From the NCBI RefSeq assembly GCF_003046475.1, contig NZ_PZZZ01000011.1:1-57988 (forward strand): DNA of 57,988 nt, read 5' to 3'. Below are positions 27,255 through 36,337 of the stretch, one piece after another (positions within the stretch are counted from its first letter, which is position 1; each line of letters starts with the position of its first letter). The DNA comes from Mycoplana dimorpha (GTDB lineage: Bacteria > Pseudomonadota > Alphaproteobacteria > Rhizobiales > Rhizobiaceae). The translations under genes were made by a program, and so were the position numbers. The notes below the pieces were generated by a model. That model saw only the letters and a list, made by a program, of their open reading frames with translations, was not told the origin of the DNA and searched no databases.

Positions 27255-28060
27255 TGTTTAGGCGTGATCTCGAAGCAAAGTTCGGCATCGTCGCCACTAT
27301 CCTGGCGACACTCGCGGTCATCTTCCTGCTGCTGCCGGTGGTGTTCGTCGTGCTCCATTCGTTCAGCCCGACACGCTATTTCCAGTGGCCGCCGACCGGC
27401 TTCTCCCTCGAATGGCACAAGAACTTCTACAGTTCGTCCATGTTCATGGACGCCGCGAAGAACTCGTTCACGATGGCCCTTATTGTAACGCCGCTGAGCC
27501 TTTTGATCGGCATTCCGGCCAGTTACGCGCTGGTGCGGGCCAATTTCAGCGGCAAGGAGCTAATCCAGCAGATCATTCTGTCGCCGCTGATCATCCCCGG
27601 CGTCGTGACGGGCGTCTCCCTGCTCTCGCTACTGTCGGCGGCCGGGATCCGCATTGGTCTGTTTGGCCTCTGCCTCGGCATGCTGGTCTTCGCACTGCCT
27701 TTCGCCATCCGCGCGCTTTCAGCCAATCTGCTTGGTCTTGATCCACGGATCGAAGAGGCGGCACGCAACCTCGGCGCCGGAGTCTTCCGCACCTTCTTTG
27801 TCATTGTGCTTCCGCAGTTGAAGTCGGGCATCCTTGCCTCATCGGTGTTCATCTTCGTTGAGGCGCTCGACAACTTTTCGATCGCGGTGTTCCTGACCAA
27901 TGACCGCACCAAGGTGCTGCCAGTCGCGGCCTATCAGTACATCAAGGATTTCGACGATCCGACGGTTGCAGCCATGGCGACGGCACTGATCGGGCTCTCG
28001 GTGATTGCGGTTGCGCTGCTTGAAAAGCTCATGGGTTTCCAGAAGAGCCTGAGGCTCTAG
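27251..28060 (+). CDS. Polyamine-type ABC permease (PotC family)
   Basis: A 269-residue inner-membrane permease, starting at GTG 27251 or ATG 27254, both overlapping the stop of the first permease. The family coupling loop is DPRIEEAARNLGAGVFRTFF. An arm of an inverted repeat includes its last codons. Confidence 0.92.
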   Translation: MMFRRDLEAKFGIVATILATLAVIFLLLPVVFVVLHSFSPTRYFQWPPTGFSLEWHKNFYSSSMFMDAAKNSFTMALIVTPLSLLIGIPASYALVRANFSGKELIQQIILSPLIIPGVVTGVSLLSLLSAAGIRIGLFGLCLGMLVFALPFAIRALSANLLGLDPRIEEAARNLGAGVFRTFFVIVLPQLKSGILASSVFIFVEALDNFSIAVFLTNDRTKVLPVAAYQYIKDFDDPTVAAMATALIGLSVIAVALLEKLMGFQKSLRL

Positions 28061-28067
28061 CCTCAGG
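28048..28067 (+). terminator. Inverted repeat at the 3' end of the permease gene
   Basis: CCTGAGGCT and AGCCTCAGG are 9-bp perfect arms around CT, overlapping the permease stop. No T-run follows, so it is more likely an mRNA-stabilising or attenuating hairpin inside the operon than a full terminator. It would allow transporter and enzyme genes to be expressed at different levels. Confidence 0.5.
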
Positions 28068-28127
28068 TCTTCCGGACAAGTTCTGTAAATCAATGGCCCC
28101 AGGCGGCCGGAAAATTGGTGAAGTAAG

Positions 28128-28475
28128 ATGGCTGATGTAGTCCGCATTGAACGACTGAAGCGCACCTCGATGGTCTCCATCCACAGCGGCATCGCCTATG
28201 TGGCGGGCATGTGCGGCAATCAGGGCGAGTCCATCCAGGACCAGACCCGTGTTGCGCTGCAAAAGGTTGACCGTTGGCTCAAGGAAGCCGGAACCGACAA
28301 GTCCAGGATCCTGCGCGCCACTGTATGGATTTCCGACCAGAAGCATTTCGACGCCATGAACGAAATATGGGAAGAGTGGGTCGACCCGGAAAACCAGCCA
28401 TCGCGCGCTGCCGGTGTCGCGCCGCCTGCGGCTCAGGGCTACGATGTCGAGATCATCGTCACCGCGGCAATCTGA
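28128..28475 (+). CDS. RidA (YjgF/UK114)-family enamine/imine deaminase
   Basis: A 115-residue RidA-family protein. The signature near the C-terminus (NQPSRAAGVAPPAAQGYDVE) keeps the Arg that binds the substrate carboxylate and the following Glu (VEIIVTAA). RidA proteins hydrolyse reactive imines and enamines released by PLP- or flavin-dependent enzymes. The FAD amino acid oxidase encoded 14 bases downstream would produce exactly such imines, so the pairing is functionally sensible. Confidence 0.92.
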   Translation: MADVVRIERLKRTSMVSIHSGIAYVAGMCGNQGESIQDQTRVALQKVDRWLKEAGTDKSRILRATVWISDQKHFDAMNEIWEEWVDPENQPSRAAGVAPPAAQGYDVEIIVTAAI

Positions 28476-28489
28476 GGGAACTGCCTTAA

Positions 28490-29773
28490 ATGCAGACCAA
28501 CAACAGCGGCAAGCTCTCCGTTGCAGTGATTGGCGCCGGCATCGTGGGCCTTTCCACGGCGCTCTGGCTGCAGAAGAAGGGGTTGGATGTGGTCCTCGTT
28601 GACCCTACACCACCCCTGCAGGGCATTTCGTTCCGCAATGCGGCCTCATTCGGCAATGCGGCGACGGTTGCGCCCTCGGGAATCTTTCCCACTGCCGCTC
28701 CGGGTATTGTCTCGAAAGTCCCGGGAATGTTGTTGCGGAGCGACGGTCCGCTGACGCTCTATTGGCGTGATCTTCTCGATCTTGCCCCATGGCTCGCGGC
28801 CTTCCTTACCGCTTCACTGCGCCGTCGGCAGAACGGGACCATCTCGGCGCTTGCCTCGCTGATGCGCGTGCTGGAAGAGGGCCATGCGCCCCTGATGGAA
28901 GAAGTCGGTGGCATTCGGCTCGGCCGCGGCAAGGGTTCCATTCACCTGTACCGCACCGAGGACGAAGCCCAAAACGCCAAGAAGGCCAATGAGCGTCGAC
29001 GCGCTGAGGGCATCGAAGCGCAGTACCTGTCGCGTGACGAAATAGCTGCCTTGGAGCCTAATCTCGCGCCGGACTATATTGGGGGAACGATTTTCCCCGG
29101 CTGCTTTGTCATCGACAGCCCCGAGGCTTATTGCCGGAGTCTTGCCGAGGCAATCCACAAGCGCGGCGGCCGTTTCGTTACGGCCAAGGCCGAGCGGATC
29201 GAAAGCCGCTCCGATGGCGTGCGCGTCCATGTGGGCGGCCAGTTCATCACGGCCGACCGCCTCGTCATTTCAGCCGGTGCCTGGTCGCGCGGCCTGTCCA
29301 GGCAGGTTGGCGACCGCCTCAACATGAATACCGAGCGCGGTTACCATGTCGCTTTCGCGCACGATGCGCCGCTGCTGACGCACCCGGTGATGTATCCCTC
29401 GTACGGGTTCTTCCTCACCCCGCTGTCGCATCAAATCCGCGCGGCCGGCACGGTGGACCTGGGCGGGCTCGACAAGCCTGCGCGCCAGTCGCGTCTCAAT
29501 GTGCTTGAGAAGAAGGCCAGGCAGATGGTGCCCGCACTGGGCGAGCGTCAGGATACCTGGATGGGTTTCCGTCCCTCAACGCCGGACAGCCTTCCGTTCA
29601 TCGGCCGGTCGCCAAAGGATCCGCGCATCATCTATGCCTGTGGTCACGGCCATCTGGGCCTGACGCTCGGGGGCATCACCGGCAAATTCGTGTCAGAGCT
29701 CATGACGGGCGGGAAACCGAGTGTTGATCTCTCACCGTTTTCCCCGGCCAGAGCCATGTTGAGGCTGAACTGA
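28490..29773 (+). CDS. FAD-dependent amino acid/amine oxidoreductase (DadA-like, DAO family)
   Basis: 427 residues. The N-terminal Rossmann motif is VAVIGAGIVGLSTALWLQKK and the family C-terminal segment SLPFIGRSPKDPRIIYACGH then GHLGLTLGGITGK is present. Members oxidise D-amino acids or secondary/primary amines to imines. The gene is followed by DUF1028 with a stop/start overlap and preceded by RidA. It may oxidise the amino compound freed by the amidase or M20 enzyme. Confidence 0.92.
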   Translation: MQTNNSGKLSVAVIGAGIVGLSTALWLQKKGLDVVLVDPTPPLQGISFRNAASFGNAATVAPSGIFPTAAPGIVSKVPGMLLRSDGPLTLYWRDLLDLAPWLAAFLTASLRRRQNGTISALASLMRVLEEGHAPLMEEVGGIRLGRGKGSIHLYRTEDEAQNAKKANERRRAEGIEAQYLSRDEIAALEPNLAPDYIGGTIFPGCFVIDSPEAYCRSLAEAIHKRGGRFVTAKAERIESRSDGVRVHVGGQFITADRLVISAGAWSRGLSRQVGDRLNMNTERGYHVAFAHDAPLLTHPVMYPSYGFFLTPLSHQIRAAGTVDLGGLDKPARQSRLNVLEKKARQMVPALGERQDTWMGFRPSTPDSLPFIGRSPKDPRIIYACGHGHLGLTLGGITGKFVSELMTGGKPSVDLSPFSPARAMLRLN

Positions 29774-30468
29774 TGACATTCTCGATCGCTCTTCGGTGTC
29801 CGAAAACTGGGCAATTCGGAATTGCCGGTGCGGCCTCATCGATGGCCATGGGTGCGCGTTGCCTGTTCGTCAATCATGACGCCGGCGCTGTCATTACCCA
29901 GCACCGTACCGACCCGCGTCTCGGCCCGTTGGCGCTACGCCACCTGCGGAACGGGCTTTCCGCCCAGGAAACGCTCGACAAGATTGCGACTGCGCCCGGC
30001 ATTGAGTGGCGCGAGCTTGCAATCGTCGATCGCAACGGGGCGACGGCGTTGCGGCAGGGCACCAATCAGCAGCCGATCCATGCGAACGCATCCGCTCCGG
30101 GGATCGTGGCTGTTGGCAATATCCTGAGGAACGACCGGGTTCCGGCGGCAATGGTGGCGGCAGCACTTGAAACAAGCGGCAAGCCGATCGCCGAAAGGCT
30201 GCTGGCAGCGCTTGATGCCGCGCTCGAAGCAGGCGGCGAGATCTTCCCCTTGTGCTCGGCGGCGCTCAAGGTCGCCGAATACCCGGATTTCTGTTCGGTT
30301 GACCTTCGCGTCGATCGCGGGGCGGAGCCTCTGGGTGAGTTGCGCCGCCTCTGGGAGGACTATGAGCCGCAAATGACCACCTTCGTCGAGCGTGTCCTAG
30401 ACCCGGATATCGGCGGACGCGCCACCAACTCACTGGAAATTCTCTCATCCGAGGAGTCGAGACAATGA
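29773..30468 (+). CDS. DUF1028-family protein (predicted Ntn-type hydrolase fold)
   Basis: 231 residues with the DUF1028 start MTFSIALRCPKTGQFGIAG and GAASSMAMGARCLF. Further family blocks are GAVITQHRTDPRLGPLALRH and GIVAVGNILRNDRVPAAM. Proteins of this family have an Ntn-hydrolase-like fold; removal of Met1 would expose Thr2 as a possible N-terminal nucleophile (inference). No reaction is established. It lies between an amine oxidase and a nitrilase-fold amidase with overlaps on both sides, so it very likely acts in the same pathway, perhaps as another amidohydrolase. Confidence 0.88.
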   Translation: MTFSIALRCPKTGQFGIAGAASSMAMGARCLFVNHDAGAVITQHRTDPRLGPLALRHLRNGLSAQETLDKIATAPGIEWRELAIVDRNGATALRQGTNQQPIHANASAPGIVAVGNILRNDRVPAAMVAAALETSGKPIAERLLAALDAALEAGGEIFPLCSAALKVAEYPDFCSVDLRVDRGAEPLGELRRLWEDYEPQMTTFVERVLDPDIGGRATNSLEILSSEESRQ

Positions 30469-31304
30469 GAATCGCAGCAGTCCAAACGTTGATGGGTCTG
30501 TCGCCGGACGTCACTGTGCCTGCAGCAGAAGCGGCGATGGAAACGGCAATGCAGGCGGCGGAGCGGCCGGACTTCCTCATTCTCCCGGAGTATTTCAGCT
30601 ATTACGGCCTCGACCAGAAGCGCGCGGTCGAGCTTGCCCAGCCCCTGCGCGAAACGCCCGCTTTCCGGATGGCGCAGGCCTTTGCCAAGCGCCACAAGGT
30701 CGGTCTCCAGGCGGGGACGATCCTTGCCAAAATTCCCGGCGAAGAGCGTGTCGCGAACATCTCGGTCATCTTTGACCGGCAGGGTGAGGAGATCGCCGGG
30801 TACCGGAAGATTCATTTGTTCGACATGGACGACCTAGGCAGCGGCGCCTTCCGCGAATCCGACTATATAAAGCCGGGCGAGGAGATTGTTACCTGGGGGT
30901 TCGAGGGCGTAACCTTCGGCACGGCCATCTGCTTTGACGTCCGGTTCCCCGAGCTCTTCCGTGCGCTGCGGCTCAAGGGCGCCGAGGTCATCACGCTGCC
31001 GGCCGCCTACACCATGACCACCGGTGAGGCGCACTGGGAGCTTCTGGCGCGTGCGCGCGCCGCTGAAACACAGTGCCATTTCATTGCCTGCGGCCTTGGC
31101 GGAACCGTGGTTGTCGATGGTCAGGAAAAGGGCTGCTACGGCCATTCCGTCATCGTCGACGCCTGGGGGAAGGTCGTGGCGCGCGCCGGTCAAGGCGCCG
31201 AAATCATTTCAGCTAAACTGGATATGGAGAACCTCCACTCAATTCGCAAAAACATGCCGGTCATGAAGCAGCGTCGCCTCACGGGGGATGCGGTAAGTTT
31301 CTAG
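30465..31304 (+). CDS. Nitrilase-superfamily carbon-nitrogen hydrolase
   Basis: 279 residues with the complete Glu-Lys-Cys triad: E42 in LILPEYFSYYG, K115 in YRKIHLFDMDD and C156 in GTAICFDVRFPE. The length and the RKIHLFD segment fit omega-amidase and N-carbamoyl or aliphatic-amidase-type branches rather than true nitrilases. It would cleave an amide to acid plus ammonia. The ATG overlaps the DUF1028 stop by four bases. It is the last gene of cassette B. Confidence 0.92.
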   Translation: MRIAAVQTLMGLSPDVTVPAAEAAMETAMQAAERPDFLILPEYFSYYGLDQKRAVELAQPLRETPAFRMAQAFAKRHKVGLQAGTILAKIPGEERVANISVIFDRQGEEIAGYRKIHLFDMDDLGSGAFRESDYIKPGEEIVTWGFEGVTFGTAICFDVRFPELFRALRLKGAEVITLPAAYTMTTGEAHWELLARARAAETQCHFIACGLGGTVVVDGQEKGCYGHSVIVDAWGKVVARAGQGAEIISAKLDMENLHSIRKNMPVMKQRRLTGDAVSF

Positions 31305-31510
31305 AAGCAAATCCAGAAAAATTGGACGCCGGCTTTCGTCAGGAGCTGTTGAAAAATAACAACTTGGATCATTCCAGCGTTTCCATGAAGCACTGAAACG
31401 ATCTGACGCTCACCTCAAAAGCACTGGGTTTTACCCGCCGTGACCTTTGAACGGCGCGGCGGGAGGGCGGATCTTTGCGCGCTTCTTCCCAGGCGACTGA
31501 CATCACGGTT

Positions 31511-31525
31511 AGGGGCTGCGCCCCT
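31511..31525 (+). promoter_or_regulatory. Small leader hairpin before the flavoprotein gene
   Basis: AGGGGC and GCCCCT form a 6-bp GC stem with a TGC loop, ending 20 bases before ATG 31545 and just upstream of the purine-rich ribosome site. It could influence translation start. The surrounding 31305-31544 holds no gene. Confidence 0.35.
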
Positions 31526-31544
31526 GAGAAAGGTTTGAGAGAGA

Positions 31545-32789
31545 ATGGAAAAGGTAAATACGGTAGTCGTGGGGGCGGGCCAGGCTGGCCTGTCGATGAG
31601 CGAGCACCTGAGCAATGCCAATATCAGTCACGTCGTTCTCGAAAAGGGCCGCGTTGCCGAAAGCTGGCGTTCGCAGCGCTGGGACTCGCTGCGCGCCAAC
31701 GGCCCGGCATGGCATGACCGGCTGCCGAGCATGCGGATCCCCAATATCGAGCAGGACGTTTTCACGCCCAGGGAGAAGCTGGTCGACTATCTCGCGACCT
31801 TTGCCGAGAAGATCAACGCACCGGTTCGCACCGGCGTCACTGTGCAGTCGGTCAAGAAACTGCCCAGGAAGCAGGGCTTTCTTGTCTCCACTACGGCGGG
31901 TGATTTCGAAGCCATCAACGTGATTGCAGCAACCGGCCCGTTCCAGGTTCCGGTTACCCCCAAGATCGTCCCCGAAACAGCCGGCGTCGTGCAGATGCAT
32001 TCGGTCGACTACAAGAACCCGAGCCAGCTCCCCGAAGGCGCAGTGCTCGTCGTTGGCGCGGGCGCTTCGGGTGGCCAGATCGCTGAAGAACTGGTCGAAA
32101 CCGGCCGCAAGGTCTATCTGTCGCTGGGCCGTCACATACGCCCGCCACGTTTCTATCGCGACCGGGAAGGGGCATACTGGACCGGCGTGCTTGGCCGCTG
32201 GGATGCGGTCAATCGCGACAAGAATGTCCAGAACATTGCTCTGGCCATCAGCGGCGTCCATACCAAAATGCCGATCGACTACCGTCTGCTGGCCTCAAAG
32301 GGAGCGATTCTAGTCGGCCGCACCGCAGGGTACAGCAATGGAAAGCTCACCTTCGCGGATGACCTTGCCAGGAACATCGAGGAAGGTAACCAGAGCTACC
32401 TCAATACGCTCGACCTGATCGACAAGCATATCGAGTATAACGGGCTCGACCTGCCGGAGTCGCCGGACGCGCGCAACCTGCTTCCGGCCACCGAATACGA
32501 AAAGAACCCGATCCGCGAGCTTGATCTGGCCGAGGCGGGCATCACGTCGATCATCTGGGCTTCGGGCTTCAGGCGCGACTATAGCTGGCTTGAGCTGGAT
32601 ATCTTCGATGAGGACGGCAACCCGGTCCACGAGGCTGGTGTGTCCAAGGAACCAGGCATCTATTTCCTGGGTCTGCCATTCCAGACGCGCCGGCGATCCA
32701 GCTTCCTATTCGGCGTCTGGTATGACGCGAAATACATCTCCGACTACATTGCCATGATGCAGGCGTATCACGACAAGTATAACACCTGA
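31545..32789 (+). CDS. Flavin-containing monooxygenase-type oxidoreductase
   Basis: 414 residues with an FAD motif (VVVGAGQAGLSMSEHLSN) and a second Rossmann motif for NAD(P)H (VLVVGAGASGGQIAEEL), the layout of class B flavin monooxygenases and related CzcO-like proteins. Members oxygenate nitrogen, sulfur or ketone groups. The gene stands alone between cassettes B and C with its own leader and a long hairpin after it. Whether it serves cassette B is unknown. Confidence 0.85.
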   Translation: MEKVNTVVVGAGQAGLSMSEHLSNANISHVVLEKGRVAESWRSQRWDSLRANGPAWHDRLPSMRIPNIEQDVFTPREKLVDYLATFAEKINAPVRTGVTVQSVKKLPRKQGFLVSTTAGDFEAINVIAATGPFQVPVTPKIVPETAGVVQMHSVDYKNPSQLPEGAVLVVGAGASGGQIAEELVETGRKVYLSLGRHIRPPRFYRDREGAYWTGVLGRWDAVNRDKNVQNIALAISGVHTKMPIDYRLLASKGAILVGRTAGYSNGKLTFADDLARNIEEGNQSYLNTLDLIDKHIEYNGLDLPESPDARNLLPATEYEKNPIRELDLAEAGITSIIWASGFRRDYSWLELDIFDEDGNPVHEAGVSKEPGIYFLGLPFQTRRRSSFLFGVWYDAKYISDYIAMMQAYHDKYNT

Positions 32790-32808
32790 TGCGCCGCTTA
32801 TTTTCTAG

Positions 32809-32841
32809 CGTTCTCTTGCGGTGACTGACCGCAAGAGAACG
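32809..32841 (+). terminator. Long perfect hairpin after the monooxygenase gene
   Basis: Two perfectly complementary 14-bp arms (32809-32822, starting CGTTCTC, and 32828-32841, ending GAGAACG) flank the 5-base loop GACTG. It begins 19 bases after the stop. There is no long T-run, but the stem strength suggests termination or 3' mRNA protection. Confidence 0.75.
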
Positions 32842-33296
32842 TCCTAGCAGCCTCTGAATCGCCAGATGGGGTCGAGCGAAACTTCGCGAACGGCCCAGGC
32901 GGCAGCCAGCGGCCAACGCAAACGCGGCGACCGTCGGGACGGGAGAGCGCCGATGTACATGTCTATGGACAGAACTATCAGGCCCCGGTCCGTTGCGCCC
33001 ACGTCTGCGGTCTTACTACCCGTCGGCGCCTGACGCCCTCTTCCGGCAAGCTCTCGCCAGGATCCGTCATTCCGCTAGCGGCCCCAAACTGCCATACCGA
33101 AAAGCGCCCCCGGTCCGCGCGGGTCGACTCTATCGTCGTCTCAGTGACCAAGATGCACTGAGGTAACGCCTATAATGTAATCCTCAAATGGCGGGGCTTC
33201 CTGCACGGTCACGCCGGTTGACCCACTGCAACAAGACTGCCACTGTTTATGACACCTTTATGACAGACTGATCTTTCGAACTCCACAAGGCCGCCG
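32842..33296. other. Gene-free seam between the monooxygenase and cassette C
   Basis: No intact gene in about 455 bases. It holds a fragment of an M20D amidohydrolase gene at 33123-33190, listed separately. The remaining sequence is unassigned; the promoter of the AraC-type gene should lie in the last 100 bases. Confidence 0.5.
33123..33190 (+). pseudogene. M20D amidohydrolase gene fragment
   Basis: The stretch aligns to about 44113-44180 in the intact M20D gene, encoding DSIVVSVTKMH then an in-frame TGA, and NAYNV-like residues. Roughly 13 of 68 bases differ by eye, more than for the fragment at 1264. It lies about 100 bases before the AraC gene of cassette C, whose last gene is the intact M20D copy. 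The cassette is thus flanked by related sequence in direct orientation. Confidence 0.7.
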
Positions 33297-34385
33297 ATGT
33301 CGCCACCGTATTTGCCTTCTAGCCGTCCCCAGGAGGATGGGCCTGACGCCGCAACGCGGGCCCGAATGGAATTTTCTAACGAGATGCTCTTCGACCGGCC
33401 CAAGGCCGAGGCCTTCTACGGTTCCCCGCCGGAGCGTGCCGGACGCTATTATGACGATGATCGAGGGCTGGTGGTGCGCTCCGACATCGATGGCAACCCG
33501 TTTCATCAAGATCTGATACAATTCGATCCAGATGCCTTCGCGTTTACGGGCAGCGGCACGCCGCGCCCCTTGCCACTCGTCGGGCATCATTACCAGACCG
33601 TCGAGAGCGGGGATTGGCTGCATTTCTGTCTGCGTCTTGGCGGGCGGGGTGTAGAAAGCATCTCGAACTACGCAGATATCGACCAGCCCAGCCGGAGCTG
33701 CATCGTCACTCGCTATCCGGGCGGCGCGCGGATAGAGCGGATTTCCTCTCCGGTCGATGGCTGGCGCACAGCGTGCCTCTGGCTGCGGCCCGCGGCGGTA
33801 CTGCGCTTCCTTGAAACCACGATGTCACGCGTTCCGGAGCATCTTTCGCTCCTGGTCGACCCCGGCCACATCGATACGCCGAGGCATTTTTCGCTGCCGT
33901 TGGACAGGCGGATGGTTCTGGCGGTTGATCAGGTGCTGGACTGCCCCTTTACCGGAGGTACCCGGCGTGCCTTCGTCCGCTCGCGCTATCTTGAGATCCT
34001 CGCGCTGATCTATCAGGCCGCGGTCGAAATGCCCGGCGAGAGCGTCGGCGTCTCGCTCACGCGACACACCACCGAAGCCATCACCCGGGCTGCCGCCCTT
34101 GTCGCTGCACGGCTGGATCGCATGGGCAGCCTCGATGAAATCGCCCGCGAGGTAGGCATCAGCCGCACCCGCTTGACCCACGGTTTCCGCGCGCTGATGG
34201 GCACTTCGGTTGAGGCGTACTGGCGGCAGTGCCGCATGAACTATGCCCGAGACCGTCTCTGTGAGGACAAGGTCGCGATCGGTGAGTTGGCACAGCAACT
34301 TGGCTATGCCGAGCTGGCTTCCTTCTCGCGCGCCTTTACCCGAACCTTCGGATTAAGCCCGATGCAAATGCGTACGCTGCGCTGA
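33297..34385 (+). CDS. AraC-family transcriptional regulator
   Basis: 362 residues. The N-terminal two-thirds has no recognised domain but shows a sensor-like mixed sequence. The C-terminal about 100 residues carry the two AraC helix-turn-helix motifs (LDEIAREVGISRTRLTHGF and IGELAQQLGYAELASFSRAF) ending FGLSPMQMRTLR. AAGG precedes ATG 33297 by seven bases. It is divergent from nothing and lies directly upstream of the transporter-dehydrogenase genes in the same direction, so it probably activates them. Confidence 0.9.
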   Translation: MSPPYLPSSRPQEDGPDAATRARMEFSNEMLFDRPKAEAFYGSPPERAGRYYDDDRGLVVRSDIDGNPFHQDLIQFDPDAFAFTGSGTPRPLPLVGHHYQTVESGDWLHFCLRLGGRGVESISNYADIDQPSRSCIVTRYPGGARIERISSPVDGWRTACLWLRPAAVLRFLETTMSRVPEHLSLLVDPGHIDTPRHFSLPLDRRMVLAVDQVLDCPFTGGTRRAFVRSRYLEILALIYQAAVEMPGESVGVSLTRHTTEAITRAAALVAARLDRMGSLDEIAREVGISRTRLTHGFRALMGTSVEAYWRQCRMNYARDRLCEDKVAIGELAQQLGYAELASFSRAFTRTFGLSPMQMRTLR

Positions 34386-34652
34386 GTGGGTGCGATCGTA
34401 CAGCGTCGTTGCGGTGGCTTCCTCACTGCTGCCCTCAAATCAACGCTTGAGCGACCTTCGGACCTGTCCGTTGCGACAAGAAATTTGTCCGCACAGCCAA
34501 GGGCTTTTACCAGGAAGTGCAATAGCATGATCCAGTGATTGCCTGGCCAGGATCGCCTCCCTACCGGATGTAGTCCTGCTGCATCGAACAACGATGTGAA
34601 GGCGTGACGTTGCGCCTTCGTCAAGGAGCCCAAAGGGGGAGGAGATAAACGG

Positions 34653-36203
34653 ATGACAACTCGCAGACAGGTTTTGGTAGGTGCGGGCGCCACGCTGGCG
34701 CTTGGCGCGGTTGGGATGCCACTTGCGGCCAAGGCCCAGGGCAAGAAGACCGTTGTGCTGGCATCAATGGGTCCCTTGACCGGTAACTTCGACCCGACCT
34801 CCCATACGACGCTAGGGCAGGGCAATTTTGACAAGCTGATCTTCAGCCACCTGACACGTGCGCCGATGGAAGAGGGCAAGACTGACGTGCTCGAGCCCGA
34901 TCTGGCCCTCAGCTGGCAAATCATCGACGAGCATACCCTCGAGTTCAAGCTCCGTGAGGGCGTGAAGTTCCATGACGGGCAAGATTTTTCCGCAGCGGAT
35001 GTGAAGGCTACCTATGAGTATGCATCGCAGCCCGATCGTCCTGCCTCTTCCTTCTATCCCGGGCAGGTCGAAGTCGAAGTGGTCGACCCGTTGACCGTCC
35101 GTATCAAGACCGACAAATACGGATACCCGGCCTCCACGTTCTGGTTCGTGTCGAGCTACCTGCCGATCCTTTGCGCGGCCGACATCGCCGATCCGGCCAA
35201 GTTGCAGTCGCGCCCGAACGGCACCAACAGCTTCAAGTATGTAATGACGGAAGGTGACCGCAGCACGCTCGAGGCATTTGACGGCTATTATGCGGGTCGG
35301 CCGAAGATCGACGAAATTGTCTATGCTTATGTGCCCGACGCGAACACCCGTGTGCTTGGCCTCATGAACGGCGAGTATCAGATCGCCGAGCGGCTGGAAC
35401 CTGAGCAGTATCAATCGCTGCTGTCGAATGACACCGTGGCGGTGCGCAAGGGCATGTCTACGGAAAACAAGTATCTGCATTTCCGCTGCAACAAGGCCCC
35501 CTTCGATGACCCGCGCATCCGTCTGGCGGCCTGTCATGCAATCGACCGTGAACAGATCCTCGCCCTTATGGGGGATGCGGGCGTGGCCTCGAATTGCTTC
35601 GTTTCGCCGATGAAGTTCGGCTACACGGACATTCCGAACTATCCCACCTATGATCCGGCCGAATCCGCGCGTCTGCTCGAGGAGGCCGGATTCCCTGGCG
35701 GCAAGGGCTTGCCCCAGCTGGAATACATCACCTCGATCGGCTTTTATCCCAAGACCAAGGAGTATGGCGAGCTGATCGCAGCGATGCTGATGGAAGTCGG
35801 CTTTGATGTGCAACTGACCGTACTGGAGCCGGCGGCTTGGGAGCAGGCGATCTACCGCGGTGCCGATGGTCAGGGTCCGGGGCATATGTGTGACGTGGGC
35901 TGGATGACCGGCTCGCCGGAGCCCGATCTGGTGCTACGCCCGAACTGGCATTCCTCGGCCGCGCTGATCAACGGGGTGAACGATGCCGAGATCGATGCCG
36001 CGCTGGACAAGGAGCGGGCGACGCTCGATCCGGCGGAGCGGATGAAGGTGCTGGCCGAGGAGACCTTCCCGCTTCTCGCTGCCAAGGTGCCGAGCTTCTC
36101 GCTCTTCTCGGCGGTCGTTTTCCACGGTGCTGCGAAGAACCTCAAGGGTGCCTACTACTACCCGAATGGCCCGATCGACCTGACCAAGGCCGACCTGGTC
36201 TGA
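34653..36203 (+). CDS. Peptide-type solute-binding protein (family 5), Tat-like signal
   Basis: 516 residues. The N-terminus TTRRQVLVGAGATLALGAVG has a twin-arginine motif. The mature protein has the family 5 features LEFKLREGVKFHDGQDFSAA, TENKYLHFRCNKAPFDDPRI and ARLLEEAGFPGGKGLP. GGAGGAG lies upstream of ATG 34653. Periplasmic receptor of the cassette C transporter; low similarity by eye to the receptor of cassette A suggests a different ligand. Confidence 0.93.
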   Translation: MTTRRQVLVGAGATLALGAVGMPLAAKAQGKKTVVLASMGPLTGNFDPTSHTTLGQGNFDKLIFSHLTRAPMEEGKTDVLEPDLALSWQIIDEHTLEFKLREGVKFHDGQDFSAADVKATYEYASQPDRPASSFYPGQVEVEVVDPLTVRIKTDKYGYPASTFWFVSSYLPILCAADIADPAKLQSRPNGTNSFKYVMTEGDRSTLEAFDGYYAGRPKIDEIVYAYVPDANTRVLGLMNGEYQIAERLEPEQYQSLLSNDTVAVRKGMSTENKYLHFRCNKAPFDDPRIRLAACHAIDREQILALMGDAGVASNCFVSPMKFGYTDIPNYPTYDPAESARLLEEAGFPGGKGLPQLEYITSIGFYPKTKEYGELIAAMLMEVGFDVQLTVLEPAAWEQAIYRGADGQGPGHMCDVGWMTGSPEPDLVLRPNWHSSAALINGVNDAEIDAALDKERATLDPAERMKVLAEETFPLLAAKVPSFSLFSAVVFHGAAKNLKGAYYYPNGPIDLTKADLV

Positions 36204-36260
36204 TGTCGCGCCGGGTTGCCCGTCCCTGACGGGGGATTTCCCGAAACCCTTATTTGCATC

Positions 36261-36280
36261 GGCCCGCCTGCGGGTGGGCC
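36261..36280 (+). terminator. Intercistronic hairpin after the binding-protein gene
   Basis: GGCCCGCC pairs with GGGTGGGCC (8 bp including one G-T pair, loop TGCG). It lies between the binding-protein stop and the first permease. Such stem-loops often leave excess binding-protein mRNA relative to the membrane components. Confidence 0.6.
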
Positions 36281-36337
36281 GGGCGCAAGAATTTGCGAGC
36301 CCGCCGGATTTCCAGGGCGACCCGAACAGGACTGGTC

